A stretch of DNA of 64,000 bases. Source: Pyropia yezoensis (Eukaryota; Rhodophyta; Bangiophyceae; Bangiales; Bangiaceae). The notes beneath the pieces are model-generated. The model was not told the DNA's origin. It saw only the letters and a program-made list of their open reading frames with translations, and ran no database searches. Position 1 is the stretch's first letter. Each line of letters begins with the position of its first letter. This document shows positions 32,573 to 43,491 of the stretch, piece after piece. The stretch is taken from positions 2,548,590-2,612,589 of the forward strand of contig CM020619.1 of NCBI GenBank assembly GCA_009829735.1, written 5' to 3'. The position numbers and the translations under genes are program-made.

Positions 32573-35500
32573 AACGGGAGCGCACAGTCAGGAACAGAAT
32601 ACGTGGAGCGCGAAGGGCTGGGAGTAACACAAGCGACGTGTTAGAACCAGTTGTATACAAAGCGATGCAGGCACATGCACATCGAAGCACACAGGGGCGC
32701 GTACGAGAACAAACAACAGAAGCTTTCAAGGCGCACCAGTTTCTTCTTTCTAAACACCGCCTTGGCAACTCGGCGCGGGGGTGTCACAGGAGCCTCTTCG
32801 TCCGTGTTGACCTGCTGATGAAGTGAGATGTTTGGGGGGGGCGGGGGGGGGGGGGGGGGGGGGGGGGGGGCGAGTGGGGGCAGCAGACCAGCATATTGGG
32901 GACAGAGACAGATATGAAAGTCAGAATTACACCGATACCCGTGGATTCACAACGCGCTGCAAAGACATGTCAAGAACAGGGCGTCCAGTGTGCGTCAACA
33001 CCGTGATACACACGGAGACAAGACCTTGCGCATACCTGCTGCTTCTTGGTGCGGCGTGGAGACGCAGCCGGGGTTGCCTTCGACGGGCGGCGGGGAGGGG
33101 CACGTGGCGCTCTGCTTCCTGTGCTCGGCTGGCGGGTGAGGACGGGGGGTGGGGGCGAGGCGTAGGAAAGGGGATACATGGTGGGGGCGTGACGGTACGA
33201 TGCAGTCAACATGGAGACGGAGGAACGCGTCAGTATCAAGTGAATAAAGCACCTGGTCGTGCGCTGCACGGACATGCTAAGGGCTCAGCACAACAGCGTA
33301 GAAAGGTAAAAATAGAGCACCCTCCTCAGTTGGCGTACCTGGTTTGGCACGGGGACCGGCTTGGTCACATTGCGCCTCCCTGCAACATGAGTCGCCTGCA
33401 ACTGACGGCGAACTGATGCTTCCGCGGGCGGGTCATCATCGGTGGTTGCCTGATGGGCGTGGCGGAGGGGGGGAGGGGGGTGCGGGGGGGGGGTGGGGGG
33501 GGAGGGTTGATGACACACTCCTCCAAGAGGGCGAAGAGGAAGAGCGGGGTGGCCACCAGAGCGAGGGAGTGGACAGTCAGCGCACTGTACTTCACTGCAC
33601 TGCAACTTGTCCGACAGAGTGCACTGTATCTCACTGGACTGCAACCTGTCCGAACCCAGTCAGGATATCAATGGAGAGACCGAGCGCCATCTTCTTACCG
33701 TTCTCTTCCCTTTTCCGACTTTCTTGGGACGCAGGGGCACCTTCCGCCCACCTGCCTTCGTCGTTGTCTGCTTCACACGAGACGGCCACCAGAGCGAGGG
33801 AGTGGACAGTCAGCGCACTGTACTTCACTGCACTGCAACTTGTCCGACAGAGTGCACTGTATCTCACTGCACTGCAACCTGTCCGAACCCAGTCAGGATA
33901 TCAATGGAGAGACCGAGCGCCATCTTCTTACCGTTCTCTTCCCTTTTCCGACTTTCTTGGGACGCAGGGGCACCTTCCGCCCACCTGCCTTCGTCGTTGT
34001 CTGCTTCACACGAGACGGCCACCAGAGCGAGGGAGTGGACAGTCAGCGCACTGTACTTCACTGCACTGCAACTTGTCCGACAGAGTGCACTGTATCTCAC
34101 TGGACTGCAACCTGTCCGAACCCAGTCAGGATATCAATGGAGAGACCGAGCGCCATCTTCTTACCGTTCTCTTCCCTTTTCCGACTTTCTTGGGACGCAG
34201 GGGCACCTTCCGCCCACCTGCCTTCGTCGTTGTCTGCTTCACACGAGACGGCCACCAGAGCGAGGGAGTGGACAGTCAGCGCACTGTACTTCACTGCACT
34301 GCAACTTGTCCGACAGAGTGCACTGTATCTCACTGCACTGCAACCTGTCCGAACCCAGTCAGGATATCAATGGAGAGACCGAGCGCCATCTTCTTACCGT
34401 TCTCTTCCCTTTTCCGACTTTCTTGGGACGCAGGGGCACCTTCCGCCCACCTGCCTTCGTCGTTGTCTGCTTCACACGAGACGGCCACCAGAGCGAGGGA
34501 GTGGACAGTCAGCGCACTGTACTTCACTGCACTGCAACTTGTCCGACAGAGTGCACTGTATCTCACTGGACTGCAACCTGTCCGAACCCAGTCAGGATAT
34601 CAATGGAGAGACCGAGCGCCATCTTCTTACCGTTCTCTTCCCTTTTCCGACTTTCTTGGGACGCAGGGGCACCTTCCGCCCACCTGCCTTCGTCGTTGTC
34701 TGCTTCACACGAGACGGCCACCAGAGCGAGGGAGTGGACAGTCAGCGCACTGTACTTCACTGCACTGCAACTTGTCCGACAGAGTGCACTGTATCTCACT
34801 GCACTGCAACCTGTCCGAACCCAGTCAGGATATCAATGGAGAGACCGAGCGCCATCTTCTTACCGTTCTCTTCCCTTTTCCGACTTTCTTGGGACGCAGG
34901 GGCACCTTCCGCCCACCTGCCTTCGTCGTTGTCTGCTTCACACGAGACGGCCACCAGAGCGAGGGAGTGGACAGTCAGCGCACTGTACTTCACTGCACTG
35001 CAACTTGTCCGACAGAGTGCACTGTATCTCACTGGACTGCAACCTGTCCGAACCCAGTCAGGATATCAATGGAGAGACCGAGCGCCATCTTCTTACCGTT
35101 CTCTTCCCTTTTCCGACTTTCTTGGGACGCAGGGGCACCTTCCGCCCACCTGCCTTCGTCGTTGTCTGCTTCACACGAGACATCCACAAAGGGAGAAATT
35201 CGTGGTGCAGGAGAGGGACAAAGCCCACCAGGCGCGTCAGACACCGACGTCAATGTCAGCGCGGTGAAGCTGGAGCACCGTCATTGAGAGTGGCAACACG
35301 AGACGTCAAAAAACACTGTGATGCAGATAGATACCAGGTCATACAGGACAAACATACCTTCACGGTTCCTGGTGAGGGGGTATCCGACCTCAGCCGGGAC
35401 CGAGGGCTCGGTGAGTTCCTGTCCATCGCAGGAGTGTCGGGTTCTGACCTGGGGACAGCAACAGGCGGAGGGCCACCATCGTCCGCGGGCTCATCACCGG

Positions 35501-36626
35501 CGGGGTAACCCCCGGCAGTACCTTCACGACCTGCGCCACCGTCACCGTCGCCGGCGTCCAGCCGGCCAGCACCAGCACCGCCAACGCATCCTGCAGGCGC
35601 GTCACCTGTAGATCCAGCGCCGTCACCAGCGCCGTCGCCACCAACCCCCACACTGGCGCCAGCCTCTCGATCCGCTGCCGCGCCGTCTGCGCCACAACCC
35701 TCGCCTTGGTTCAGTGGCAGGGGTTGGGCGCTCGCCGCGCGCGCTGCACGCAACGCGTCCGTCTCCCCGTCCGTGGTCAGCGTCGTCTGCTTGAAGCCCA
35801 TCTCACTATCGTCCGTGTCCGTGAAGGGTCGCCCGGGCGGCCAAGCCGTCGTAGCCACCGTCCCCAGAAGCGGTTTCGGCACGGCCGGCGCCACAGCCAA
35901 GGGTCTGACCGACGCGGGCTTTGCGAGAGCCTGCCGCAGTAGAAGATTGGCGGCCAGCGTCGCTGCCGCCTCCAGGCGATCTGCCTCGGCACCGGCGAGC
36001 AAGGCAGCGTCGGCGGGCGACTGGGGTCCCACGATGGGCGAGCTTCGCGGGGTTGTCGGCGCCGCAGCCGCAGACGTCGGCGGCGCCGGCACAGTGGCCG
36101 TGGATGGCAGGACCGACGTGGTGGTGGGGCTGCTTCCCGCCGTGGTAGCCGAGGGGGGCGCCACAGAGGTTGGCGGCGCCGGCACGGTAGCCGTCGATGG
36201 CAGCGGCGACGAGGCGGCGGAGCTGGCACCCGCCGTCGTTGCCCGGGGCGCCACCACCGGAGCCGCCGCTGTCGAAATGCCCCCCAGAGTGGCCGCCGCC
36301 GGGATCTCCGGGATCGCCACCGGGCCCGTCGTCGTCGGGGGCACCGCCGTCGCAACGGGTGGGCGGGCCGCCGCCGCCGAAGTAGGTGGTCGGGGAGCCG
36401 CCGACGGGATCTGTGGTCGGGGCGCCGCCGTCGGGATCGGTGGGTTGGGCGGCGCTGCCGTCGGGATCGGTGGGTTGGGTGGCGCCGCCGTGCTCGGTCT
36501 GGCGGGCGAGGGCACGCGGGTGACGGGCGCCTCGATCGCACTTGGCGCCACGAGCGTCCTTGACGCCAGGTTCCCCGTTGTGTTTGTGGGCGGGTGCGTG
36601 GCTCTCGGGGCGGAGGCTGTGGGTGC
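29860..36626 (-). CDS. Multi-exon gene for a large, probably nuclear protein of unknown family
   Basis: Six exons are inferred: 36626-35358, 33449-33339, 33128-33036, 32811-32737, 32517-31096 and 30849-29860. All five introns are phase 0 with GT...AG ends, and the joined frame is open for about 1319 residues. The order is a Pro/Ala/Thr-rich disordered region, three short basic exons (RRTKKQQ, VAKAVFRKKKL), a Lys/Ser/Ala-rich basic region with SSSSSSSNSED, a helical core (TRWVFQRWQYYTQWIE, KAALWWLRGRRYLKTKKGRHALYQLAAEFI, then QLLLQAYRKQGMQDVFGG), and a very acidic tail of EEDG repeats. Basic and acidic blocks suggest a chromatin or nucleolar protein, but I recognise no family. The first exon and start codon are not found, so the 5' end is partial. 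No transcript evidence is available to me. Confidence 0.6.
31096..32517 (-). CDS. Large exon (474 codons) of the unknown nuclear gene
   Basis: The acceptor CCTCAG|GCT lies about 20 bases after a run of 32 C on the sense strand (G at 32540-32571). The donor AAG|GTATGT at 31096 is near consensus. The exon encodes a basic Lys/Pro/Ala/Ser-rich region followed by a Trp-rich helical segment. No in-frame ATG start is needed, because the frame continues from the previous exon. Confidence 0.65.
32540..32571. repeat. Run of 32 G (poly-C on the gene's strand) before an exon
   Basis: Uninterrupted G on plus. On the sense strand of the minus-strand gene it is a poly-C polypyrimidine tract ending about 22 bases before the acceptor at 32518. 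A similar 28-G run lies at 32843-32870 before the exon at 32811. Confidence 0.85.
32737..32811 (-). CDS. Short exon (25 codons) of the unknown nuclear gene
   Basis: Bounded by ATCAGCAG|GTC, with a 28-C run upstream on the sense strand, and by CTG|GTGCGC. Encodes VNTDEEAPVTPPRRV then KAVFRKKKL. Confidence 0.55.
33036..33128 (-). CDS. Short exon (31 codons) of the unknown nuclear gene
   Basis: Bounded by CGCCAG|CCG and CAG|GTATGC. Encodes a basic Pro/Ala/Arg segment ending PRRTKKQQ. Confidence 0.55.
33339..33449 (-). CDS. Short exon (37 codons) of the unknown nuclear gene
   Basis: Bounded by CATCAG|GCA after an extended C-rich tract and by CAG|GTACGC. Encodes an acidic then basic segment (TTDDDPPAEASVRRQL). 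Confidence 0.55.
33551..35181. repeat. Seven tandem copies of a 233-bp unit within an intron
   Basis: The array is exactly 1631 bp, or 7 x 233. Copies start at 33551, 33784, 34017, 34250, 34483, 34716 and 34949 and appear nearly identical. One position alternates G,C,G,C,G,C,G along the array (CTCACTGGACTGC versus CTCACTGCACTGC), so the higher-order unit is a 466-bp dimer. The array lies inside the inferred 1908-bp intron (33450-35357). No plus-strand frame contains a stop, and because 233 is not a multiple of three each plus frame cycles through all three readings. Confidence 0.95.
35358..36626 (-). CDS. Exon of the unknown nuclear gene (Pro/Ala/Thr-rich)
   Basis: 423 codons between an acceptor preceded by a long C tract (C11TCCCCACAG|GCA at 36627) and a donor AAG|GTATGT at 35358. 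The protein is low-complexity, with PNPPIPTAAP repeats and later ADRLEAAATLAANLLLRQAL. The frame is also open upstream to 37364, so the upstream border is inferred from the acceptor only. Confidence 0.5.
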
Positions 36627-38277
36627 CTGTGGGGAGGGGGGGGGGTGGGGAACGTGCGTCGCGGGGGGGTCGTGGTCGGCATTGCGCGAGTGTGGTGGCT
36701 GGCCCTGGTACAGTACAGTGGGTGCGCTTCTCTTCACCGTGCATGCACAGGGCCCCTCGGGGAGGCGAACGCCGCGTGGACATGTGCAAAAGCTGTTGGA
36801 TCCGTACCCACGGTGTATAAAGCTCACTGTCGCCGTCTGTGTGGCCCTGCGACTCATGGCACCTTGTGCCACCTGTTGCCGTGTGCTGTGATGCGTGAGT
36901 GCGAGGGAATCCTGGACCTGCAGCCTCGCACTGCAGCGGCCCACGGGCCCTGTGGGAACTGAGCAGCGGCTGGGTGGGTAGAAGGGTGCGCGGGCGTGTC
37001 GCAGAGGGGGCGGGGAGGTGGATCGGGGGGGGCGGGGGGGGAAGTGGCCGTGCTCAGGGACTGTGCGGCAGGTGGGGAGAGGGGAGTGTTGCGAGAGGGG
37101 CGAGATTGTGTGGTGCGTAGGATACGTGGCGTACAAGCAGACAATGTGGTCGGCCGCTCTCCATGGCCTCCGCAACGACTGCAGCCATAGAAGCTCCCGC
37201 AGGTGGCCTTCAGGTGGTGGCGGATAGATGTCATTGGGCATAGGCACAGCCAAAGCGTGCGTCAGCAGTGGCGTCAACATCCCCCGTTGTTCAAATTCAG
37301 AAAGAGGAGCCCTTGCAAAGAGCAGATATTTCAAGTCTCCAACAACAACACTTCGCGCTTGCACAAGTAACTGATGAAGCCCTGAAACAGGTTTTGTATA
37401 AGTCTAAATGATTCGTCAGTTGTGTACCTATGACGGGGATGGTTCTCATGTGTACTGCTGCATCCAGCCAACCAGAGCGCGACCGTGTGCATTCTTTTCT
37501 GAGGTGTCGTACTTCACGGTTGGATGTACTTTTACAATACATATTGGTTTTACATGATTTCTGTTTGTTTGTGCTGGGACGTACTTGGGCGCTCAGTAGT
37601 CCTCCAGGTGCGTCAAAGAATTTCAACGGATCACGGCACCACCGACGCGAGACGGCTTGAGGGAGGACGACCACACCTGGTGCGCGATCCGTGGATTGCG
37701 CGATCAGCGCCGTGTCTGAGCCTCAGAACGCAAGTTTGTAGCACACGAAACGCTTGCACAAGCATTGAGGACAGTGTCCGAGGAGCGAGGGGGTAGCTGC
37801 GTGAGGAGTCGTGCACACGGGGGCTTGTAGGGAGAGGGGTGTGCGAGGGAGGAGGTTCGCGGCGGCGCTGTGGAGGGGAGTGGCGGGGGGGGGTAAGGCG
37901 GCGGGGTGGGCCGAGGGGGGAGGGGGGGGGGGGGGGTGAAGGGAGGGAGGGAGCTCGGTGGAAGGCGGGGGAAGGGGGGAAGGGGGGAGGGGGGAGGGTG
38001 TGTGAGGAGCTTCACGTCATGCCTCACATTGGCATCCGCAATCACGCAATTGCGCGGCGGTACGCCTCGCCGCTGACATTGACCTCGGCGACTGTGTCGT
38101 TGCGCGGCGTGCGGAGTCCGGTGGGGCACGCGTCCGCAACGCTGGCGTCGTGCGCGTCCTCGTTCATCATCTTCACCATTGTCTGCTCACCCGTGACCCG
38201 TCCAGCTGTCACGTTGCAGCGCGTTGCAGTGTGCCGTACAGAGAGTTGCACGGTGTTGTGATCGCCTACCTCGTGCG
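36627..38277. other. Region upstream of the unknown nuclear gene
   Basis: Should contain its missing first exon(s) and promoter. A minus-strand stretch at about 37364-37150 (GDLKYLLFARAPLSEF, then GMLTPLLTHALAVPMPND) reads like real protein and is less GC-rich, but I could not connect it by clear splice sites. From 37840 to 38000 the plus strand is a long G-rich tract. Otherwise I see nothing. Confidence 0.35.
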
Positions 38278-41200
38278 ATGATCGGTTGCCCTGTGGACGG
38301 TTGTCCGGAGGAGTTCGTCCATGCCATTCTTCTTGGTCGTCATCTCCGCAGGCGACATACGTTTTCGGAACCGGCACAAGTGGAGATGCTGCTGGCGACT
38401 GGCGACACCGGCGGTAGCGACGTAGACGGTAGCGGTGAGGCTGTGGCTGTCGACGGAGTTGTCGGTCATGGTAGCTGCGCCGATGCTGGAGGAGGCGACG
38501 CGTGTGGCAGCGGAGACGAGGACAGGGGATCCGATGATGAAACAAGTTCGGTCGGGACAAGTGACGGGGAGAGCAGTGAGTCAGGACGGAGTGCAGCCGG
38601 CGTTGCAAGTGGTGGCTGCAATGACGTGTCAGTGGACGATGTACGAACCAGAGTCGACGCAGTCCCTGTGGAGGAGGGCGAGTGTAGCACGACAAGAGCG
38701 CTTGGGACAGCGGGCTCCGCCGACCCTCTTGACGATATGGAGGATCGTGCTCTGTATGAGCTGTACTCTCTCGCCGCCCGTCATCACCCTAGGGAGGTGG
38801 ACATTGGAGCGGGCGACCTCGGCAGCTCGTTGTGTGGGCAGGTATGGGACCACTACAATGCAGTGCCATGTGTGAGCAACCCGGTGTATCACCCTGCATC
38901 GTTCGCATCGTCGCGCACGCATGTCTCTGCATTTCGCTCTCCGGCAACAAGACAGTTCTTCTTTCATGCTTGCACCTCCGGCGGCGCAGGTGTGTCCAAG
39001 GGCGAGGTCGCCAGGCTTTATCGCCTCTGTCGACGGGTCGAGGACGGGAACGGTTCAACTACGAGACCGATCAAGGACGTCTTCAAGTCCAAGACTGCCA
39101 TCAAAGAGGCTGTCCAGAAGGAGAAAAAGAGACTGTTGCAGCTCCTGGGTTGGATGGAGGCCGACGCGCCAACTGTTCTAGGCCCTCAGCGCATCGTTTT
39201 CCGCAGTGGCATGCTTGAGATCATGAAGGCCATCGCATCGGCACCTGCAATACGGTGGGAGCGTGGTGGCGGAAGTTGCAACTGTCGCGAGGGTGTGCGC
39301 TACGACTATGCCACGCAAGGTGATGCAGGCAACGACGAGGACGAGACTGGCGGAGTTCAGCTCGGGTGCCCGACGTGTACTCCTGTCGTTCACGAGAAAG
39401 ACGGTCCACAACTTTCTCCGACGCAGAACGACGACGTCCTGCGTGGTCGTTTCGACTGAAAGGCTTACGAGGCGCATAGGGCTGACGTCATCCGAGCGCT
39501 CGGGGTCAGGGCGCTCATGCTGGCTTTGGCCCTCTACTCCGACAGTACCGTTGTCACCAGCTCAGGAGGTAAGCGAAACCCGTTGCATCTCAGTCGCGAA
39601 GACACTTTAGGGCTCGCGTTGGCGAGCTCGTGGCTTGCAGTGGGTGTTCTCGCTTTGTATGTTCTTGTGTGTCGTTGTGTCCCTATGTGCATTGTGGATC
39701 AGTGTGGTAGACACTGACTGTATGTCCGCTTCATATTGTATGTGTTGCTGTCCTCAGGTGTCTCTGGATGTCCTATACGATTGAGAATCATGAACCTGTT
39801 GTCCCGTGTGCCCGTCTGGGTCACTGTTGCGTACGTTCCGCAGGTGTGGGCTGACTTTCAAAAAACGTCCGCCGCCAACGCCGCCACTGCTCGCGCACAG
39901 GTGCTTCCACACACGCTCAACCTGGCTTTCAAGGAGCTGATGCAGGCGAGCCACTTTGGCGTGACTGTGACAATGATGGATGGCACGCAAGGTACTGTAT
40001 CGCCTCGCGTCGTACTGTATGTGAGTGACCAGCCTGAGGAGCGAGACATTGTGCGCCTGAAGCGCCAAGGAACGGCATTTGGTTGTACGCCCTCTATGGC
40101 GCCAGCAAGCTATTGCGGTAGACGTTCTGGCGTGCCGCCGAAGAAGCGCAACGTGCTGATGATGGTGGGCAAGCAACTCAAGGGAGGAAGGATGCGGGGA
40201 ACGTATGGCACAGGCGTTGTCATCGATGCGATTGAGATGAAACACAGCATTCACTGCATCGTGCCAGCTCTGGCGGCCTGGGCAGGCCTCGGGTCCGGCT
40301 GCCTTCTTCTATATCAGATCTTTGGCTTCGATCGTTTACATGTACGTTCTAGACTCGAGTGTGTCAGTTATGTGTCACGCAATGCATTGGATTTTATGTC
40401 TTTTGTGACTGTTTGTATGTCCCAGTATGAGTGTGTGTGATCGTGCATCATTGTCTGTGTTGTTGACGTTTCGGTTGGTGTTTTGTCGTGTGCGCTACCT
40501 GGACACTTGTGTAACGTTTGCTTGAAAGGTGCTTGATCTTAGTGTGTGTCGCGAGCTGACCAAGGGCGTCTACAATTACTCCAAGGCGACTGCGCGCCAA
40601 GGCCTTCTTCTTCATGGGACGGACACGGAAACTGTTCGGCACGCAAACAAAAGATTTCTCTATGCTTGCCGCATTCATCATGTCCCATCTGTCTCACCCG
40701 GCTATTTCATTAAGCCTGGGGTTCTGCAAGCAACTCTCAAGGGGAAGGAGCACCGCGATGCCGTGCACGTTCTGCCGTTCGCAGTGGCAGGACTCTTCAG
40801 TCGCGATGCACCGGGCCGACGGTACCATGGGACTTTGACCTGGAGCCTCTGTGAGCTGGCCGCGCTTCTGCGGGACATCTTCAACCCAAGCCCGATGACA
40901 TGGCGGCGTGCTAAGAGCTTGTGCGAGCGGTTCTCCGAGTGGATTGAGAATGACTTTCACGAGCTTTTTGGTGAGACCAACACCACCAAGGTGCATCGGG
41001 ACTGTATCTCATCTCAAAGATGAGTTCCTTCTGCGGGACAATGTGTATGATGGCAACACTGGGCTGAACGAGGCGCTGCACAAGTTCGTCAAGCGGGCTT
41101 TCCAACTCATAAATAAGACGCGGCCACATGCAGCGTTGCAGATGGTGCTGGCAGAGCAGACCTCTACGCTTATCGCCCCCCTCGAAGTGGAGCAGAATGA

Positions 41201-41807
41201 AGGGAGGCGGGAGGGAAACCGCCGCCGACGTGTCAGGGTCCGAGGCAGGCCATTTGTCGCCGGTGCTCTTGCAGAGGAACTGAGCTTGCCCAAGCTCTGC
41301 GATGGCTTGCAGTGTGATGCATCTGCCAGTGTCGTCCTGCAGTCGGACGCTTGGCTGTCCGATGCGGCCGATCGCAAGGCTGACGGGCGTAGGTCAACCG
41401 TGTGGGCGGCCGGTAATCTTCAAGGTCGTCCTTGGTTTGATTGGGTGCGCTATCGGAGGTCTGACGGGACGGAGCAGTACGGTCGGGTCTGGGTCTTAGT
41501 GGCCAGTCTAACTGGTTCTGTGTGTCGAAAGGTGGTCGTTGAACGAGCCAAGGTTGCGACACCCCGCCCTAACTGTCCGTTTGCCGCGTATGGGTGCACG
41601 CGGTTGCGCTGGGCACTTCAGCCGGGCTCTGCTGCTGTTGAGCTTGAGGCCATCGACTTGGGCGTCATCACCAAGGTGCTCTGTGTGGAGCATGACTGGG
41701 AAGATTGGTTGAGCCGGCATAGCCTCGACGACTTCCCGTCCACGCATCCAATAGATGCCGATGATCTCCAGCAGCGGCGGTTTATAATCAATGCGTTTGT
41801 GCAGTAG
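38278..41807 (+). pseudogene. KDZ/Plavaka-like DNA transposon gene, three exons, broken
   Basis: Exons 38278-39568, 39758-40341 and 40529-41807 are joined by GT...AG introns of 189 and 187 bp. It begins with a C2H2 finger (C-x4-C-x12-H-x4-H, MIGCPVDGC...HLRRRH), then a long acidic region, then element-type blocks: LALYSDSTVVTSSGG joined across intron 1 to VSGCPIRLRIMNL, VTVAYVPQVW, FGFDRLH joined across intron 2 to VLDLSVCRELT, HRDAVHVLPFAVAGLF, DEFLLRDNVYDGNTGLNEALHK and NCPFAAYGCTRLRW. I know this layout from large KDZ/Plavaka-like transposon proteins of fungi and algae; the class is inferred. Lesions: an in-frame TGA at 39457-39459, with homologous coding continuing (KAYEAHRADVIRAL), and a frame change near 41005. 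Terminal repeats were not found. Confidence 0.6.
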
Positions 41808-43491
41808 AACTGAGTGTTTCCTGTACTCCTGAAGGACAGTGCCTCTGTATGCGTGATATCGTCTGTATTGCCTTGTATTTGCATTGTGTTCTCTTGTTAT
41901 TCTTTCCTTGCCTTGATCAGTGTCGTGTATTGGTTCGCTTTGCATGTGTTCGCAGAGTAAAGCGGTATATGATATGGAACTCTCAACTGCACATGTAGCT
42001 CTCGTGACACTGCATGATACACGTCTTCTTCCCGTTGCTCTTTTTCCGTCTAGAGAGGTGCTCAACTGTGACTTGGTCTCGACAGAAAAGGTACCTCGCG
42101 GTGAAAGGCAGCGTTGATGTCCTGTTAAGCCGTGATTGAACAGTGACGGAGAGCGATTTCAGGAATGTGTGGTGAGAACCGCTCGTGGCACCTGGAGACG
42201 GGGCGGTGAAAGGTAATCACAAATCGTTGTCAGATCACGGAGTGAGCCGTTGTTGTGTGTTGGTGGTACCAAGTCGATTATGCTCTGACTTGGTCGCAGA
42301 ATCGGTCGGACCCGGTACCATGAGAGCTCTGAGGGTGGTTCGGTTATTCTCAACGTGCGTCAAGTGCGATCTTGTGGCAAGATCCACTGCTCAGATGGCA
42401 AGAGAAGAGAATCAGAGCTCACGGAGAGGACCTCTGTCGTGAATCAGCTCTGTGTGAGCGCGGGCGCGGGGAACTGCGTAGCCTGGACGGGGTGTCTCCA
42501 GGTAGCCCCTGCGTATTGAGCTTTGGACGCGGTGCGGTGACGTCGCTCAAGCACGAATCGCCCCGACGACGAGAACTGGGAGGGCTGGAGCAAATTATCG
42601 GACGGGTTCAACCAAGTTGGGAGTGTCCTTGGAACAAAGGGGCCGCTCAATGCTCGTTGTGGAGGAGTTCAGTTTGGTAGAGCCCGAGGCCGCAGCCTGC
42701 CTTTCTGCAGTCATCCGCAAGACGTAGGGCTGCGTGGCTACGAGGCAATCTGAGAAATTTGCATCGCACTGACATGCACAGAACAACGCGGCAGTTCAGT
42801 GAAATGCATGCATTGCAGTACGAAGGCCGTTCAGTCGTACTTGGTGCACCATTTTGTACTGCAGGGGATTGCAGCAATTGCAAGCAGTTGCAGTGTCGAA
42901 ATTCCAAGATGCAAAGCATCGCGCGTGGTTCCGGTCGCCGACGATGTGGAGGATGGCCTGACTGAAGCGGCCTCTGGGGACGCAAACGCAGGCATACCTC
43001 ATGAGGACGGGGCCATCCCGTTGGACAGGAGTCTCATGGTTCGTAACGATCTGTAAGTTCGGGGTCTTCGGCGTGAGCGGCCAGAAGGTCTGCTTGCTCA
43101 CCTTTGTTCAACTCGATCTGCGGAAAGTCGTTGATCGGTTGGAAATCCTTGTCTTCAGGGTCACTTTGCTCATCGGTCTTTCATGATTTCTTGAAGGGAT
43201 GCGAGAGTGCCATCGCAGCGCATTCGCACTTGATTTGGGACTCTTTGGGGGTAGCTTGTGAGGTTGCGAGAGTGTCATTGTGGCATGGTCTTTCTTAACT
43301 CTGGAGTCGTCGGTAAGAGCTTGGGAAGTTGCGAGATTGCCATTGAGGCAAAGTCGTTCTTGGTTTTTGACCATCATTCCAGCAGACCGACTCTATTTGT
43401 CCGCTTTTTGCTTGTGTTGCTTGGGATGCTTGTGTTGCTTGGGTTGCTTGTTACTTGGATTGATTCGGTTGATACGGGTGCATGTTTTGCT
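41808..43491. other. Non-coding stretch between the transposon gene and a Gypsy fossil
   Basis: Lower GC than the genes and no supported host gene. On the minus strand about 43070-42910 reads LQIVTNHETPV...LHIVGDRNHA, weakly like a retroelement RNase H patch, so part may be very old element DNA. From 43190 to 43345 three degenerate copies of a TTGCGAGA(G/T)TG(C/T)CAT motif recur about 60-70 bp apart. Confidence 0.35.

Noticed and set aside
35029-35253. Extra minus-strand exon at the edge of the repeat array
   Set aside because: The only acceptor-like AG there would give a stop within a dozen codons in the phase-0 frame.
33344-35508. Three 600-codon plus frames over the 233-bp repeats as real genes
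   Set aside because: They are produced by a stop-free repeat unit read in rotating frames; there is no start context or known domain.
35773-36891. Plus-strand Gly/Ala/Val-rich 372-codon frame
   Set aside because: Antisense to the Pro/Ala-rich exon of the minus-strand gene, which has supporting splice sites. The plus frame has no motif.
37150-37364. First exon of the nuclear gene (GDLKYLLFARAPL...)
   Set aside because: Reads protein-like, but no consistent donor/acceptor in phase with the 36626 exon was found, so it was left unassigned.
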